Positions 48,572 to 57,002 of a stretch of 64,000 bases of DNA are shown here, piece after piece; positions within the stretch are counted from its first letter, which is position 1; each line of letters opens with the position of its first letter. This DNA is from Planctomycetota bacterium (GTDB lineage Bacteria; Planctomycetota; UBA1135; GCA-002686595): positions 62,001-126,000 of the forward strand of contig JACKHT010000007.1 in the NCBI GenBank assembly GCA_020638855.1, read 5' to 3'. The notes under the pieces are model-generated. The model saw only the letters and a list, made by a program, of their open reading frames with translations. It did no database searches and had not been told where the DNA came from. The position numbers and the translations under genes are program-made.

Positions 48572-48600
48572 TTGACACGCCCCGCCGACACCGCTACAAA
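48572..48600 (+). promoter_or_regulatory. Promoter of tRNA-Arg (and probably tadA)
   Basis: A perfect -35 TTGACA (48572-48577), an exact 17-nt spacer, and TACAAA (48595-48600). The tRNA 5' end follows 12 nt later. Confidence 0.75.
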
Positions 48601-48611
48601 TTTGCGCCCAA

Positions 48612-48688
48612 GCACCCGTAGCTCAACTGGATAGAGCACCTGACTACGGATCAGGAGGTTTCAGGTTCGAATCCTGACGGGTGTACCA
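48612..48688 (+). tRNA. tRNA-Arg (anticodon ACG)
   Basis: Acceptor GCACCCG (48612-48618) pairs with CGGGTGT (48678-48684, one G-U). The anticodon ACG is at 48646-48648 between CTGA-type stems, and CCA is encoded at 48686-48688. A34 of this tRNA must be deaminated to inosine to read CGC and CGA. The enzyme for that, TadA, is encoded by the next gene. Confidence 0.97.
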
Positions 48689-48926
48689 TCCCACCTTGGA
48701 TGCGCGGGATGCCCCCACGAGCCCGGGGGGGCCGTCCGGCGATCCTGGCGCGGGACCCCCCTTGAGCGGGCCCCGGCCGCCTCAACGAGCCCCGGCTGCC
48801 CCCTAAGGCCTAGGCTGGTGGAGACGTGGGGCCCCACGATCCCTGAAAACCTAGACCCTTTTTGTCCACCACGGCCGCTTGGAGCCTTGCTCCGAGCCCC
48901 GTTTGCCCCACCTGCAGCCCCCGGCC

Positions 48927-49496
48927 ATGAGCCCCGACCCTGAGCTCGACGAGCAACGCCCGGAACGGCTCTCCGACGAGCTCTACATGGGTTTTGCGCT
49001 GGCCGAAGCGCGGCGCGCCTTCGATCGCGATGAGGTGCCCATTGGCGCGGTGATCGTCCTCGATGGTCGGGTGCTGGCCCGTGGCCACAACCTCACCCGC
49101 TGGCGGCGGGATCCCCTGGCCCACGCCGAGCTGCGCGCCCTTTCGAGGGCGACCCGGGCAACCGGGGACCTGCGTTTGCCCGGGGCGGTCGTTTATACGA
49201 CTGTGGAGCCTTGTTTCATGTGCGCAGGTGCTATGGTACACGCCCGCATCGCGCGCGTGGTTTGGGCGGTGCGGGACGAAAAGTTTGGGGGTGGTGCTTC
49301 GCTCGGGCAAGTCTTGCAAGTAGCGGGTGCCAACCACCAGGTCGACTACAGTGAAGGAGTGCGGGCCGCCGAGGCCCGAGCGCTGCTTCAAGAGTTCTTT
49401 CAAAGCAAACGCATGGCGGCACGCCAGTCCCGGATTCGTTCGGGACCCGGCGCTGACATGGCGAAGGATTCCGTGGAGGAGTCCGGACAGGCCTAG
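48927..49496 (+). CDS. tadA: tRNA-specific adenosine-34 deaminase TadA
   Basis: A 189-residue zinc deaminase that converts A34 to inosine in tRNA-Arg(ACG). Zinc ligands are H66 in HAE and C96/C99 in PCFMC. E68 is the proton shuttle, and DEVPIGAVIV precedes. The length exceeds the roughly 167 residues of E. coli because of a polar C-terminal tail. I use the ATG at 48927. An upstream TTG at 48879 would add 16 unlike residues. It lies 238 bp after its substrate tRNA and just before two tRNA-Ser genes. Confidence 0.93.
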   Translation: MSPDPELDEQRPERLSDELYMGFALAEARRAFDRDEVPIGAVIVLDGRVLARGHNLTRWRRDPLAHAELRALSRATRATGDLRLPGAVVYTTVEPCFMCAGAMVHARIARVVWAVRDEKFGGGASLGQVLQVAGANHQVDYSEGVRAAEARALLQEFFQSKRMAARQSRIRSGPGADMAKDSVEESGQA

Positions 49497-49517
49497 CCTG
49501 CCCGGAAGCTTCCCAGT

Positions 49518-49607
49518 GGTGAGGTGCCGGAGCGGCTGAACGGGCTGGTTTCGAAAACCAGAGTATCCGTAAGGGTACCGGGGGTTCAAATCCCTCCCTC
49601 ACCGCCA
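49518..49607 (+). tRNA. tRNA-Ser (anticodon CGA)
   Basis: Acceptor GGTGAGG (49518-49524) pairs with CCTCACC (49597-49603). The anticodon CGA is at 49552-49554, a long class II variable arm (GTATCCGTAAGGGTAC) follows, and CCA is encoded at 49605-49607. It reads UCG. Confidence 0.97.
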
Positions 49608-49718
49608 TCCTCCGCCTGCGTTTGTCCCAACAAGCATGTCCCGTTTGAGGTGAGGCGCGTGGTCGAATTCGTTGGACGATCCATCGGCTGCGCGCTCTGT
49701 CCTTGCATGGGATCCCCT

Positions 49719-49808
<90 letters not shown>

Positions 49809-49949
49809 CCCCTTGCCATCCCCGGACCGTTCGACGACGTCCACGATGCTGGCGGCGCCCAGGCGCATGGCGGTGGGAACAAGGGGAGGGCCCGCCGGTT
49901 CCCGCCCCCCGCATGTGGGCGTGGAAGGGCGCGCCCGTGGTCGACGATT

Positions 49950-50074
49950 GGCGCGCTTGGCGGTGGGTCCGGGTCCAGTGATGGGCCGGGGCCGAACCGG
50001 GTCAGGCCGGGAACGGAGCAGCCCTAAGGTCCTTGGTCCAGGCACCGGCGCCCGGGCCCTCCGGCAAGCGCGCC
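49950..50074 (+). ncRNA. ffs: Signal recognition particle RNA (4.5S type)
   Basis: The SRP domain IV core is unmistakable: GGTCAGGCCG, a GGAA tetraloop at 50010-50013, then CGGAGCAGCC. Pairing continues outward almost symmetrically: CCGGG-type blocks near 49969-49973 pair with 50051-50055, and the ends GGCGCGCTTG (49950-49959) and CAAGCGCGCC (50065-50074) pair perfectly. This gives a rod of about 125 nt. It binds Ffh to target membrane proteins. Its position between tadA/tRNA-Ser and dnaX matches B. subtilis scr. Confidence 0.9.
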
Positions 50075-50080
50075 GTCATC

Positions 50081-50136
50081 GTTGTCCGGCTGGTGTTGTC
50101 CGGCTGGTGTTGTCCGGCTGGTGTCGTCCGGCTGGA
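50081..50136. repeat. 14-bp tandem repeat between SRP RNA and dnaX
   Basis: Three perfect copies of GTTGTCCGGCTGGT (50081-50094, 50095-50108, 50109-50122) and one variant (50123-50136) are followed by T6 at 50138-50143. The array starts 6 nt after the SRP RNA. The T-run may help end its transcription. Confidence 0.85.
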
Positions 50137-50230
50137 GTTTTTTGCAGCAACGCAGGGCCCAAAACGTCCTGCTGGCGAACCCGAATGGGCGCGGTTCCGT
50201 ATCGCCACGTGTTCTGGCGCGCAAATCGGC

Positions 50231-50236
50231 TATCCT
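50231..50236 (+). promoter_or_regulatory. -10-like box directly before dnaX
   Basis: TATCCT lies 6 nt before the dnaX ATG. No convincing -35 or Shine-Dalgarno sequence is present, so a leaderless mRNA is possible. Confidence 0.4.
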
Positions 50237-50242
50237 GATGCC

Positions 50243-51958
50243 ATGTCGTACTTGGTTCTGGCCCGCAAGTATCGCCCCCGGACGTTTGCCGAGGTGGCGG
50301 GGCAGGAAATCGTCCTGAACACCCTGCGTGGGGCGATCGAGTCCGGTCGCATCGGCCATGCTTACTTGTTCACGGGTCCGCGCGGTACGGGCAAGACCAC
50401 CACGGCGCGGCTCTTGGCCAAGGCGCTCAACTGCGAAAAGGGGCCAACCCCCGAACCCTGTGGGGAGTGCGCCCGTTGCCGGGGTTTGGAGCAGGGTGGC
50501 GAGTCGGACATCATCGAAATCGATGCCGCTTCCAACACCAGCGTCGAAGACGTGCGTGTTTTGCGCGACCAAGCGGCGTACATGCCGCTCGCGGCGCGCT
50601 TCAAGATCTTCCTCATCGATGAAGTGCACATGCTCTCGAAGGCAGCCTTCAACGCGCTGCTCAAGATCCTCGAAGAGCCCCCCGAACACGTCAAATTCCT
50701 GTTCGCCACCACCGAGCCCCACAAGGTCCTCGACACGATCCTTTCGCGCTGTCAGGTGCTCAAGCTCAGCCTGTTGCCGGAGGAGCGCATCGTGCACCGG
50801 CTCGAGCAGGTGTTCGCCGCCGAGCACATCGACGCCGAAGCCGGCGTGCTGGACGAGATCGCTCGACGGGCGCGGGGCGGGATGCGCGATGCGCTTTCGA
50901 TCGCCGACCAACTGCTGGCCATGGTGGGGGACAAACCCCGTTTGGCCGACATCGAAAGGCTGGCCGGCGAAGGCCAAGGCGGGGGTATGGCGCATGTGGT
51001 GGCCTTGATCTTGGCCGCCGACAAGCCCGCCTTGCTCCAGGCCTTGCCTCCGATCGAAGGATCCGAAGGGGATTGGCTGTCGGAATTCTTGGCGTACTTG
51101 CGAGCGACGCTGCTCGCCACCCTGTGCGGTCCCGAGGCGCCGATGTTGGAGGGCTTGGCGCTGGACGACGGCGCCCGCGCAGGTTTGGTAACCAGCGGCA
51201 AGGCCATCGGTGGCGAGCGGCTCGAAGTATGGTTGCAAGAGTTGCTGCACGCGCGCGAACGCATGCGGCTGTTGCCTTCGCACGCGCGCTTGGTGCTGGA
51301 GGTAACCCTTTTGGACCTCTGCCAAGCCGGGGAGACCGTGCCACTCGACGAGTGGATCGCGCGGCTTGAGTCTTTGGAGCAGGGTCTACCCGTTGGGAGT
51401 CCCGCACCCGCGAAGGCGACGCCCTCACCGGCGATAGGAAGCCGGCCCAGCGCGCAAGCGTTCCATGCGCCCCAGCCAGTGGCTGCGCCCGTGGCCACCC
51501 CGGCTCCCCAAGACTTGCCAGCCCGGGACATCCAACCCCAGGCCAAGGCCCCCGCCAAGCCTGCTGCAAGATCGCAGGCCAAGCCCCCAGCCAAGCCCCC
51601 AGCCAAGCAGCATGCGGCGCCCAGCGCTCGTCCCGGCAGCGTGGCCGATGCTTGGCAAGCATTCCTCAAGGAGCTCGGCAACAAGGCTCCGGCCTTGGCC
51701 GATTTGATGGGGCGGCGGGCCAAACTCGCACACCTGGATGCCCACCGGGCCGTGGTGGAGCTGCAGCGGCTCAACGACAGCGAGCGTTCGATGGCCTTTG
51801 ACAAGCGCAACCAACGCACCTTGCAGGCCATCTGGAACCAAGTCGTGGGGGATGCGGTGACCCTCGACCTCCAAGACGCATCCCAGGTCGCGGACTGGAA
51901 AGAAGACCCGTTTACGACCAAAGTGGTGGAGCGATTTGAAGGCCGCGTCGAGGGCTGA
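50243..51958 (+). CDS. dnaX: DNA polymerase III subunit gamma/tau
   Basis: A 571-residue clamp-loader ATPase. The start MSYLVLARKYRPRTFAEVAG is canonical. The frame is open 70 codons further upstream through the repeat and SRP RNA and is not coding there. Walker A GPRGTGKT is at residues 45-52, the zinc ligands are C64, C73, C76 and C79, and DEVHMLS and LSRCQ follow. Beyond about residue 375 comes an Ala/Pro/Lys linker and a C-terminal tau-like domain. No A-rich frameshift site was noticed. ybaB and recR follow. Confidence 0.95.
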   Translation: MSYLVLARKYRPRTFAEVAGQEIVLNTLRGAIESGRIGHAYLFTGPRGTGKTTTARLLAKALNCEKGPTPEPCGECARCRGLEQGGESDIIEIDAASNTSVEDVRVLRDQAAYMPLAARFKIFLIDEVHMLSKAAFNALLKILEEPPEHVKFLFATTEPHKVLDTILSRCQVLKLSLLPEERIVHRLEQVFAAEHIDAEAGVLDEIARRARGGMRDALSIADQLLAMVGDKPRLADIERLAGEGQGGGMAHVVALILAADKPALLQALPPIEGSEGDWLSEFLAYLRATLLATLCGPEAPMLEGLALDDGARAGLVTSGKAIGGERLEVWLQELLHARERMRLLPSHARLVLEVTLLDLCQAGETVPLDEWIARLESLEQGLPVGSPAPAKATPSPAIGSRPSAQAFHAPQPVAAPVATPAPQDLPARDIQPQAKAPAKPAARSQAKPPAKPPAKQHAAPSARPGSVADAWQAFLKELGNKAPALADLMGRRAKLAHLDAHRAVVELQRLNDSERSMAFDKRNQRTLQAIWNQVVGDAVTLDLQDASQVADWKEDPFTTKVVERFEGRVEG

Positions 51959-52024
51959 TCGCCCGGCGCAGGTTTCGGAGCCACCCCCTTCCCCGTTTCG
52001 ACGTCCCCCCAACCCAACCATCAC

Positions 52025-52342
52025 ATGAGCGGTTCCCTCGGAGACATGGGCAACCTTTTGGCCCAAGCCCAAAAGATGCAGCGCGCCATGGAAGCGGCCA
52101 AAGAGGCCCTCGAAAACGAACGCGTCGAAGGCACCACCGGTGGCGGCGCCGTGCGCATCCAACTCACGGGCTCGGGCGCGATTTGTTCGGTGGCCATTTC
52201 CCCGGAAGCCTACGGGGCAGGCCGCGAAGGACTCGAAGAGTTGGTCCAATTGGCCCTCAAGGATGCCCAAACCAAGGCCGACCGATTGCGTGACCTGCGC
52301 ATGAAGGACGTCACGGGTGGGCTCAGTCTGCCGGGCCTGTAG
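52025..52342 (+). CDS. ybaB: YbaB/EbfC family nucleoid-associated protein
   Basis: A 105-residue protein with the YbaB layout: an N-terminal helix (NLLAQAQKMQRAMEAAKEAL), a central strand region (GGAVRIQLTGSGAICSVAIS), and a C-terminal helix (LEELVQLALKDAQTKADRL). Homologues bind DNA as dimers. The dnaX-ybaB-recR order is one of the most conserved in bacteria, and both gaps here are short (66 and 24 nt). Confidence 0.93.
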   Translation: MSGSLGDMGNLLAQAQKMQRAMEAAKEALENERVEGTTGGGAVRIQLTGSGAICSVAISPEAYGAGREGLEELVQLALKDAQTKADRLRDLRMKDVTGGLSLPGL

Positions 52343-52366
52343 GCGCGCACCCCGCACCAACCACCC

Positions 52367-52978
52367 GTGGCCTACCCCGAACCGATCGAAGCCCTGATGA
52401 GCGCGTTTGAGCGCTTCCCGGGCATCGGCAAGCGCACCGCCGAACGCCTTGCCTTCCACGTCTTGCGCGATCCCAGCTCGATTGGGCTCGCTCGGGCCAT
52501 CGAGCGTGCGCTTGCCGAAGCCAAGCGTTGCCACGAGTGCGGCAACGTGGCGGAGCAAGATCCCTGCCGCATTTGCGCCGATCCCGAACGCGATAGGGCC
52601 CAAGTCGCCGTGGTCGAAGAACCGCGCCACGTGGAAGCGCTGGAGCGGGCACGGGTCTTCCGCGGGCGTTACCACGTTTTGATGGGGGCGTGGCAGCCCG
52701 CCGAGGGCAGCGATGCGCGGCACTTGGCCATTGGCCCCCTGCTCCAGCGGGTCCAGCAGGGGACGATCACCGAGCTGATCCTGGCCACCGATCCGGATGC
52801 GGAAGGGGAGGCCACCGCCGCGCTCGTGCTCGATGCCCTCGAGTCTTTGGGGCCCCTGACCCTCAAAGTGACGCGGCTGGCACGCGGTCTGCCCGCTGGG
52901 GCGGCGCTCGAGTACATGCACCGTGGCATCATCGAAGATGCGCTGGCGGGCCGGCGCGAGGTCCATTTGCGCCCGTAG
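52367..52978 (+). CDS. recR: Recombination mediator RecR
   Basis: A 203-residue protein that works with RecO and RecF to load RecA on gapped DNA. The helix-hairpin-helix region is FERFPGIGKRTAERLAFHVL. The zinc finger is C55-x2-C58 and C67-x2-C70, and the Toprim domain starts VAVVEEPRHVEALE. A Walker-like C-terminal segment (TRLARGLPAGAALEYM) is typical. It is read from a GTG at 52367. Confidence 0.95.
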   Translation: MAYPEPIEALMSAFERFPGIGKRTAERLAFHVLRDPSSIGLARAIERALAEAKRCHECGNVAEQDPCRICADPERDRAQVAVVEEPRHVEALERARVFRGRYHVLMGAWQPAEGSDARHLAIGPLLQRVQQGTITELILATDPDAEGEATAALVLDALESLGPLTLKVTRLARGLPAGAALEYMHRGIIEDALAGRREVHLRP

Positions 52979-53026
52979 CCGGGGTCGGCCCTCAACCCAC
53001 CGGGAGTTTGGGTCGATACCCCCGGC

Positions 53027-54367
53027 ATGTCCTTTCCGGTCCTGCGCCAAGACCTCAGCGCCCGCGTCGAGCAGCGCTTCCAGTTGCAGCCGCGCATGCT
53101 GCAGTCGGTCGAGGTGCTGCAATTGGGGGCCCTGGACCTGTGCTCGTACCTGGCCGACAAGGCTCTCTCGAACGAGGCCCTCGAGCTCGAATCCGCCGTC
53201 GCGCCGCTCTCGGGGTTCGAGGGTGCCTTCCGCCCGGGCCGATCGGAAGCGTCGGATGCGCACCAAGAGATGCTCGAAAACCACCCCGGCCGCGAACCCG
53301 GGTTGCAGGGCTGGTTGGAGGAGCAGCTACTTGCCCTGGACTTGCCGGCGGGCGAGCTTTCCTGGGTGCGCTACCTCGTCTCCAGCTTGGATGATTCGGG
53401 GTACCTGTCGATGGGGGACGAGGAACTCCTGCAGGGGGCCCAGGCTTTGGGCTTGAAGGGAGGCCTAGCTGCGCTGGGGCGCGCCATCGCCCAGCTGCAA
53501 ACCCTCGAGCCGCGCGGGTTGGGCGGGCGTGACGCCATCGAAGCGTTGCTGCTGCAACTGGATCCCTCCGATCCGGACTACCCACTCCTATGCGCGCTGA
53601 TCGAACACTGCCTGGAGGATCTGGCCAAGAACAAGCTGCCCAAGGTCTGCCGGCGACTGGGACTCTCGAGTGCGGAACTCCTGCGGCTCGTGTCCCGGTT
53701 GGGCGACCTCGATCCCCGACCGGCGGCTCGCTGGACGGGCGAAGCGGCCCCGGGGTTGCACGCCGACCTGCACTTGCAGCGCGAGTCGGACGGATCGTTC
53801 CGGCTGGATCTGAACCGAGGGCTGTGGCCCGAGGTTCGCATCGACAAGGCCGTTGCGCTGCTCTCCCAGGACAGCCGTCAACCGGGCGAGGTGCGCCAAC
53901 ATCTGCGACGCAAGCTCGAGGAAGCGCGCTGGCTGGTGGAAGCCCTGGCCCAGCGACAAACCACGCTGTTGCGCGTGGCCCGCGCGGTTTTCCATGCCCA
54001 AGCGGCATTCCTCGAGCAGGGCACCGGGCGCTTGATTCCGCTCTCGATGCAGGCCATCGCCGAGGACTTGGGTTTGGCGACCAGCACGATCAGTCGAGCG
54101 GTGGCTGGCAAGTACGTCGATACGCCCCATGGCATCCTGCCCTTGCGCGCGTTCTTCCAGGCACAGGCAGGCGGGACCTCCCGCGAAGGCCTGCGCGGCA
54201 TGGTGCGCACCTTGATCGCCGACGAGGATCCCGCCGCGCCGCTTTCTGACGAAGCCCTGGTCGCGGCCTTGGTGCAAGCTGGGCACCCGGTCGCCCGCCG
54301 GACCGTGGCCAAGTACCGGGGGGAGCTCGGGATCAAGAGCTCGTACCAGCGCGTCCAGCACGCATGA
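53027..54367 (+). CDS. rpoN: RNA polymerase sigma-54 factor
   Basis: A 446-residue sigma-54. The Gln/Leu-rich activator-binding region I is at the start (LRQDLSARVEQRFQLQPRML). The core-binding domain is central, the HTH region has STISRAVAGKYVDTPHGILP at about 352-371, and the RpoN box ARRTVAKYR is at 423-431. It directs transcription from -24/-12 promoters with AAA+ activators. I saw no clear -24/-12 promoter inside the window. It heads the rpoN-truA-hpf-ptsN-HPr cluster. Confidence 0.95.
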   Translation: MSFPVLRQDLSARVEQRFQLQPRMLQSVEVLQLGALDLCSYLADKALSNEALELESAVAPLSGFEGAFRPGRSEASDAHQEMLENHPGREPGLQGWLEEQLLALDLPAGELSWVRYLVSSLDDSGYLSMGDEELLQGAQALGLKGGLAALGRAIAQLQTLEPRGLGGRDAIEALLLQLDPSDPDYPLLCALIEHCLEDLAKNKLPKVCRRLGLSSAELLRLVSRLGDLDPRPAARWTGEAAPGLHADLHLQRESDGSFRLDLNRGLWPEVRIDKAVALLSQDSRQPGEVRQHLRRKLEEARWLVEALAQRQTTLLRVARAVFHAQAAFLEQGTGRLIPLSMQAIAEDLGLATSTISRAVAGKYVDTPHGILPLRAFFQAQAGGTSREGLRGMVRTLIADEDPAAPLSDEALVAALVQAGHPVARRTVAKYRGELGIKSSYQRVQHA

Positions 54368-54412
54368 ACCTTGGCCTGCCCCTGGCGGGGCGACTTGGAG
54401 GGACGGCCAACG

Positions 54413-54418
54413 TACACT
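54413..54418 (+). promoter_or_regulatory. -10-like box directly before truA
   Basis: TACACT lies 7 nt before the truA ATG. This would place the transcript start at the start codon, as with dnaX and ptsN. Confidence 0.4.
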
Positions 54419-54425
54419 GCGGCCC

Positions 54426-55223
54426 ATGCGGACGGTGCGGATGCGGATTGCCTACGATGGGCGTGCCTACTTCGGTTGGCAGCGCCAGGACGGATTCCTG
54501 AGCGTGCAAGAAGCCATCGAAGACGCTCTGTTCGACCTTTTGGGGGACACCATCACCCTGCATGGATCGGGCCGTACCGACACGGGAGTGCATGCCCTGG
54601 GGCAGGTAGCCCATTGCCAAGTGGCCTCGAAGTTGGGCGACGACCGATTGCGCCACGCGCTCAATGCGCGGCTCGGCGGCAGCACGGTCATCGAGCGGCT
54701 GGAGACTTGTCGCGATGACTTCCATGCCCGCTTTGATGCGCGCGGCAAACGCTATGCCTACGTGATCTGGACCAGCCGCTTCAAGCCGCCCCTGGGCCAC
54801 GGAATGTACCATTGGGTGCGCAACTCGCTCGATTTGGGGGCCATGCGTCAAGCCGCTGCGGCGTTCCTGGGGGAGCATGACTTCCAAGCCTTCTCCAACG
54901 CGGGGTCGGTGCGGCACACGACGGTTCGCAGGATCCAGTCCGCGCGCTTGATGGCGCGCCACAACCGGGTGGTCTTCGTCGTGCAGGGCAATGGTTTTCT
55001 GTACAATATGGTGCGCACCATGGCGGGGACCTTGATCGAGGTGGGGACGGGGCGGTTGGACCCAGAGTGCGTGAATCGAGCGCTGCAAAGCGGGGTGCGA
55101 ACCGATGCTGGCATGACGGCGCCGGCTGCGGGCTTGTACTTGGTGAAAGTCTTGTACAACGAACCCGTATTTGCGGGACGCGATCGGGGCCCCCATGGGG
55201 CTCCGGGTGCATTCGACTTTTAG
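54426..55223 (+). CDS. truA: tRNA pseudouridine(38-40) synthase TruA
   Basis: A 265-residue enzyme that makes pseudouridine in the anticodon arm. The catalytic aspartate is D52 in GSGRTDTGVHALGQVAH, preceded by AYDGRAYFGWQRQ, and the C-terminal half has FLYNMVRTMAGTLIEVGTG. The stop codon lies inside the first unit of a 15-bp tandem repeat. Its insertion between rpoN and hpf is unusual for the nitrogen-PTS cluster. Confidence 0.94.
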   Translation: MRTVRMRIAYDGRAYFGWQRQDGFLSVQEAIEDALFDLLGDTITLHGSGRTDTGVHALGQVAHCQVASKLGDDRLRHALNARLGGSTVIERLETCRDDFHARFDARGKRYAYVIWTSRFKPPLGHGMYHWVRNSLDLGAMRQAAAAFLGEHDFQAFSNAGSVRHTTVRRIQSARLMARHNRVVFVVQGNGFLYNMVRTMAGTLIEVGTGRLDPECVNRALQSGVRTDAGMTAPAAGLYLVKVLYNEPVFAGRDRGPHGAPGAFDF

Positions 55224-55265
55224 CTGACTATGAGCTAGCTGACTATGCGGTAGCTGGCTGGGAGC
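55221..55265. repeat. 15-bp tandem repeat overlapping the truA stop
   Basis: Units at 55221-55235 (TAGCTGACTATGAGC), 55236-55250 (TAGCTGACTATGCGG) and 55251-55265 (diverged). The first three bases are the truA stop codon, so the repeat could have grown from the gene end. Confidence 0.75.
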
Positions 55266-55276
55266 GTTTGACCGGT

Positions 55277-55328
55277 GGCATCGACCGTTGGCATCGACCA
55301 GTGGGATCGACCAGTGGGATCGACCAGT
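55277..55328. repeat. 13-bp tandem repeat between truA and hpf
   Basis: Four units of GGSATCGACCRKT type: 55277-55289, 55290-55302, and two identical copies of GGGATCGACCAGT at 55303-55315 and 55316-55328. It is unrelated to the 15-bp array just upstream. The rest of the 373-bp truA-hpf gap shows only a weak promoter candidate. Confidence 0.8.
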
Positions 55329-55419
55329 GGCTTGTTCTAGCGGACGCGATCATGGATTCCGCCTCAGCTTGAGACTCCAACGGATGGGAGACACGCATGG
55401 AGCTCGCGGGCTTCTTTGC

Positions 55420-55448
55420 TTGACGCTTTTGAGGCTTCGGTGCAGAGT
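55420..55448 (+). promoter_or_regulatory. Candidate promoter for hpf
   Basis: TTGACG (55420-55425), a 17-nt spacer, then CAGAGT (55443-55448). The -35 is good and the -10 weak. It leaves a leader of about 140 nt. Confidence 0.4.
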
Positions 55449-55596
55449 GGAACTCGGCTTTCGGGGGTTGTGTGAAGATGCGAGCCTCGGACGGCCGACA
55501 GGAGAGCACTCAACGAGCGGGGCTTCATCCAAGGGGGATGGACGCCCTCCATGCGGCCCACTCTCCGGGCCCTAACAACTAGAAAAGGAGTTTCGA

Positions 55597-55899
55597 ATGC
55601 GCAAGCAGATATCCATCCTGAGCGACACCTATCCCGCCGATACGCGCGGTTTGATCGAAAGTCGCTTGGACTCGATGCATCTGTTTGGAAATCGCCTGGA
55701 CACGGTCACCGCCCGCTTGGTGCGCGACCATGAAAGCCATGCGATCGAGCTGGTGGCCGGTGCCGGCCGCGACGGAACCCTGGTTGCCCGTTCGAAGACG
55801 ACGAATCTGATGCAGGCCTTGGATGAGGCCATCGACCGCTTGACCGCCCAGTTGCGCAAGCTTCACGATCGCCGAGTGGACCGCCATCGAGGCCACTAG
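55597..55899 (+). CDS. hpf: Ribosome hibernation promoting factor, short form (HPF/RaiA family)
   Basis: A 100-residue protein with the HPF layout: a beta strand and helix at the N-terminus (GLIESRLDSMHLFGNRLDTV), then VELVAGAG-like strands (here IELVAGAGRDGTLVARSKTT), and the C-terminal helix NLMQALDEAIDRLTAQLRKL. It lacks the long C-terminal dimerisation domain. Family members bind the decoding region and store ribosomes in slow growth. AAAAGGAG lies 7 nt before the ATG. The rpoN-hpf-ptsN neighbourhood is shared with proteobacteria. Confidence 0.85.
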   Translation: MRKQISILSDTYPADTRGLIESRLDSMHLFGNRLDTVTARLVRDHESHAIELVAGAGRDGTLVARSKTTNLMQALDEAIDRLTAQLRKLHDRRVDRHRGH

Positions 55900-56061
55900 C
55901 CCTAGGGCTGAGGGGCCACCCGTCGTGAGGCAGGGGGGTCCCTAGCCGCGAGGCTGGCAGGGCTTGAAGGCCGCTCTTGGCGTCCTTTCCTCGCCCCAAA
56001 TGGGCCTCCGTGGCCTCCACGGGGGCCCCCACAGGCCCGTGAAATCAGCTTGGTTTTGTGC

Positions 56062-56067
56062 TATCCT
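56062..56067 (+). promoter_or_regulatory. -10-like box directly before ptsN
   Basis: TATCCT lies 6 nt before the ptsN ATG, the same arrangement as at dnaX. No clear -35 match is seen. Confidence 0.4.
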
Positions 56068-56073
56068 GCGCCC

Positions 56074-56580
56074 ATGGCGAAGGCAGCTACAGTTGATTGG
56101 TTCAAACGTTTCCGCGCGGGTTGTTGCAGCATTGGGCTGAAGGCCGAGGACAAGCTGGCCGCCCTCGATGAGGCCGCGACCAATATGGTCAAAGGCAAAG
56201 CCCTGGACAGTTCCGCGCTCGAGGAAGTCGTCAAAGTCCTGCGCGGGCGCGAAGCCCGGGCCACCACCGGAGTGGGCATGGGGGTTGCGATTTCCCACGT
56301 GGCCATGCCGGGCATCGACCAGGCCCTATGTAGCTTGTCGCTGCATCCCGAAGGCCTCGATTGGAGCGCCGTCGATGGTGCCCCGGTGCACATTGTCTTC
56401 TTGGTGCTACGGCCCGAGATGTCGACCCCGAACTACGATCCCGAAGACCACATCGACATGATGCGCTGGATCGCTGGGCTCGCCCGCGAAGCGGACTTCC
56501 GGGCCTTTGCCCTGCAGGCAACCAAGCGTAGCGAGCTGGTGGAGCTCCTGCGGGAGATGCAGCCCGAGCAGGCCTCCTGA
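56074..56580 (+). CDS. ptsN: PTS EIIA-Ntr family protein
   Basis: A 168-residue EIIA domain of the nitrogen/fructose type. The phosphorylatable histidine is H75 in TGVGMGVAISHVAMPG, matching the GNGIAIPH motif of PtsN with some divergence. VHIVFLVLRPE follows. No EIIB or EIIC is present, which suggests regulatory rather than transport work. I start at the ATG at 56074. Eight further codons are open to 56050 but would include the -10-like box. The HPr gene follows after 19 nt. Confidence 0.88.
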   Translation: MAKAATVDWFKRFRAGCCSIGLKAEDKLAALDEAATNMVKGKALDSSALEEVVKVLRGREARATTGVGMGVAISHVAMPGIDQALCSLSLHPEGLDWSAVDGAPVHIVFLVLRPEMSTPNYDPEDHIDMMRWIAGLAREADFRAFALQATKRSELVELLREMQPEQAS

Positions 56581-56599
56581 GCCAAAAGGCCTGCCTACG

Positions 56600-56902
56600 A
56601 TGTCCGATTTCGAAGCGACCGATTGCGAAAGCGGGTGTCGAGGCGAGGCGGAAATCGTCAACGCCACGGGCCTGCACGCCAGGCCCTGCCATGCCATCGC
56701 CGCCTTGGCGGGGGAGTTTGAGAGTTCCTTGCGCGTGGGCTGTCGCGACCGGGAAGTCGATGGACGTAGCATTTTGGCGCTTATGACCCTCGAAGCGGCC
56801 CAAGGCGACTTCCTACGCTTCACGGCCCAGGGACGGGATGCGAAGTCCCTCCTCTCGGCCCTGTGCGCGCTGGTGGCAGCCGGATTTCAAGAAAGGTCCT
56901 AA
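56600..56902 (+). CDS. ptsH: HPr-family phosphocarrier protein
   Basis: A 100-residue HPr-like protein. The active-site histidine sits in NATGLHARPCHAIAALA (His about 28), and the regulatory-helix region is VDGRSILALMTLEAAQGDFL. A polar N-terminal stretch (SDFEATDCESGCRGE) is longer than in standard HPr. It probably donates phosphate to the adjacent EIIA as in the Npr-PtsN pair. The ATG at 56600 fits the fold. The open frame further upstream is a shadow of ptsN. Confidence 0.88.
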   Translation: MSDFEATDCESGCRGEAEIVNATGLHARPCHAIAALAGEFESSLRVGCRDREVDGRSILALMTLEAAQGDFLRFTAQGRDAKSLLSALCALVAAGFQERS

Positions 56903-57002
56903 ACCGATCCACGCAACCTGTCGACCTTCCCCGGTAACGGTCGCCGGGATCCACCGATCCCCTGTGTGAGCGACCTGCATACCCCAAAGGCGAGCAGGGA
57001 AC

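Noticed and set aside
50033..50242. 70-codon N-terminal extension of DnaX
   Set aside because: It runs through the end of the SRP RNA and the 14-bp repeat. Family similarity begins exactly at the ATG at 50243.
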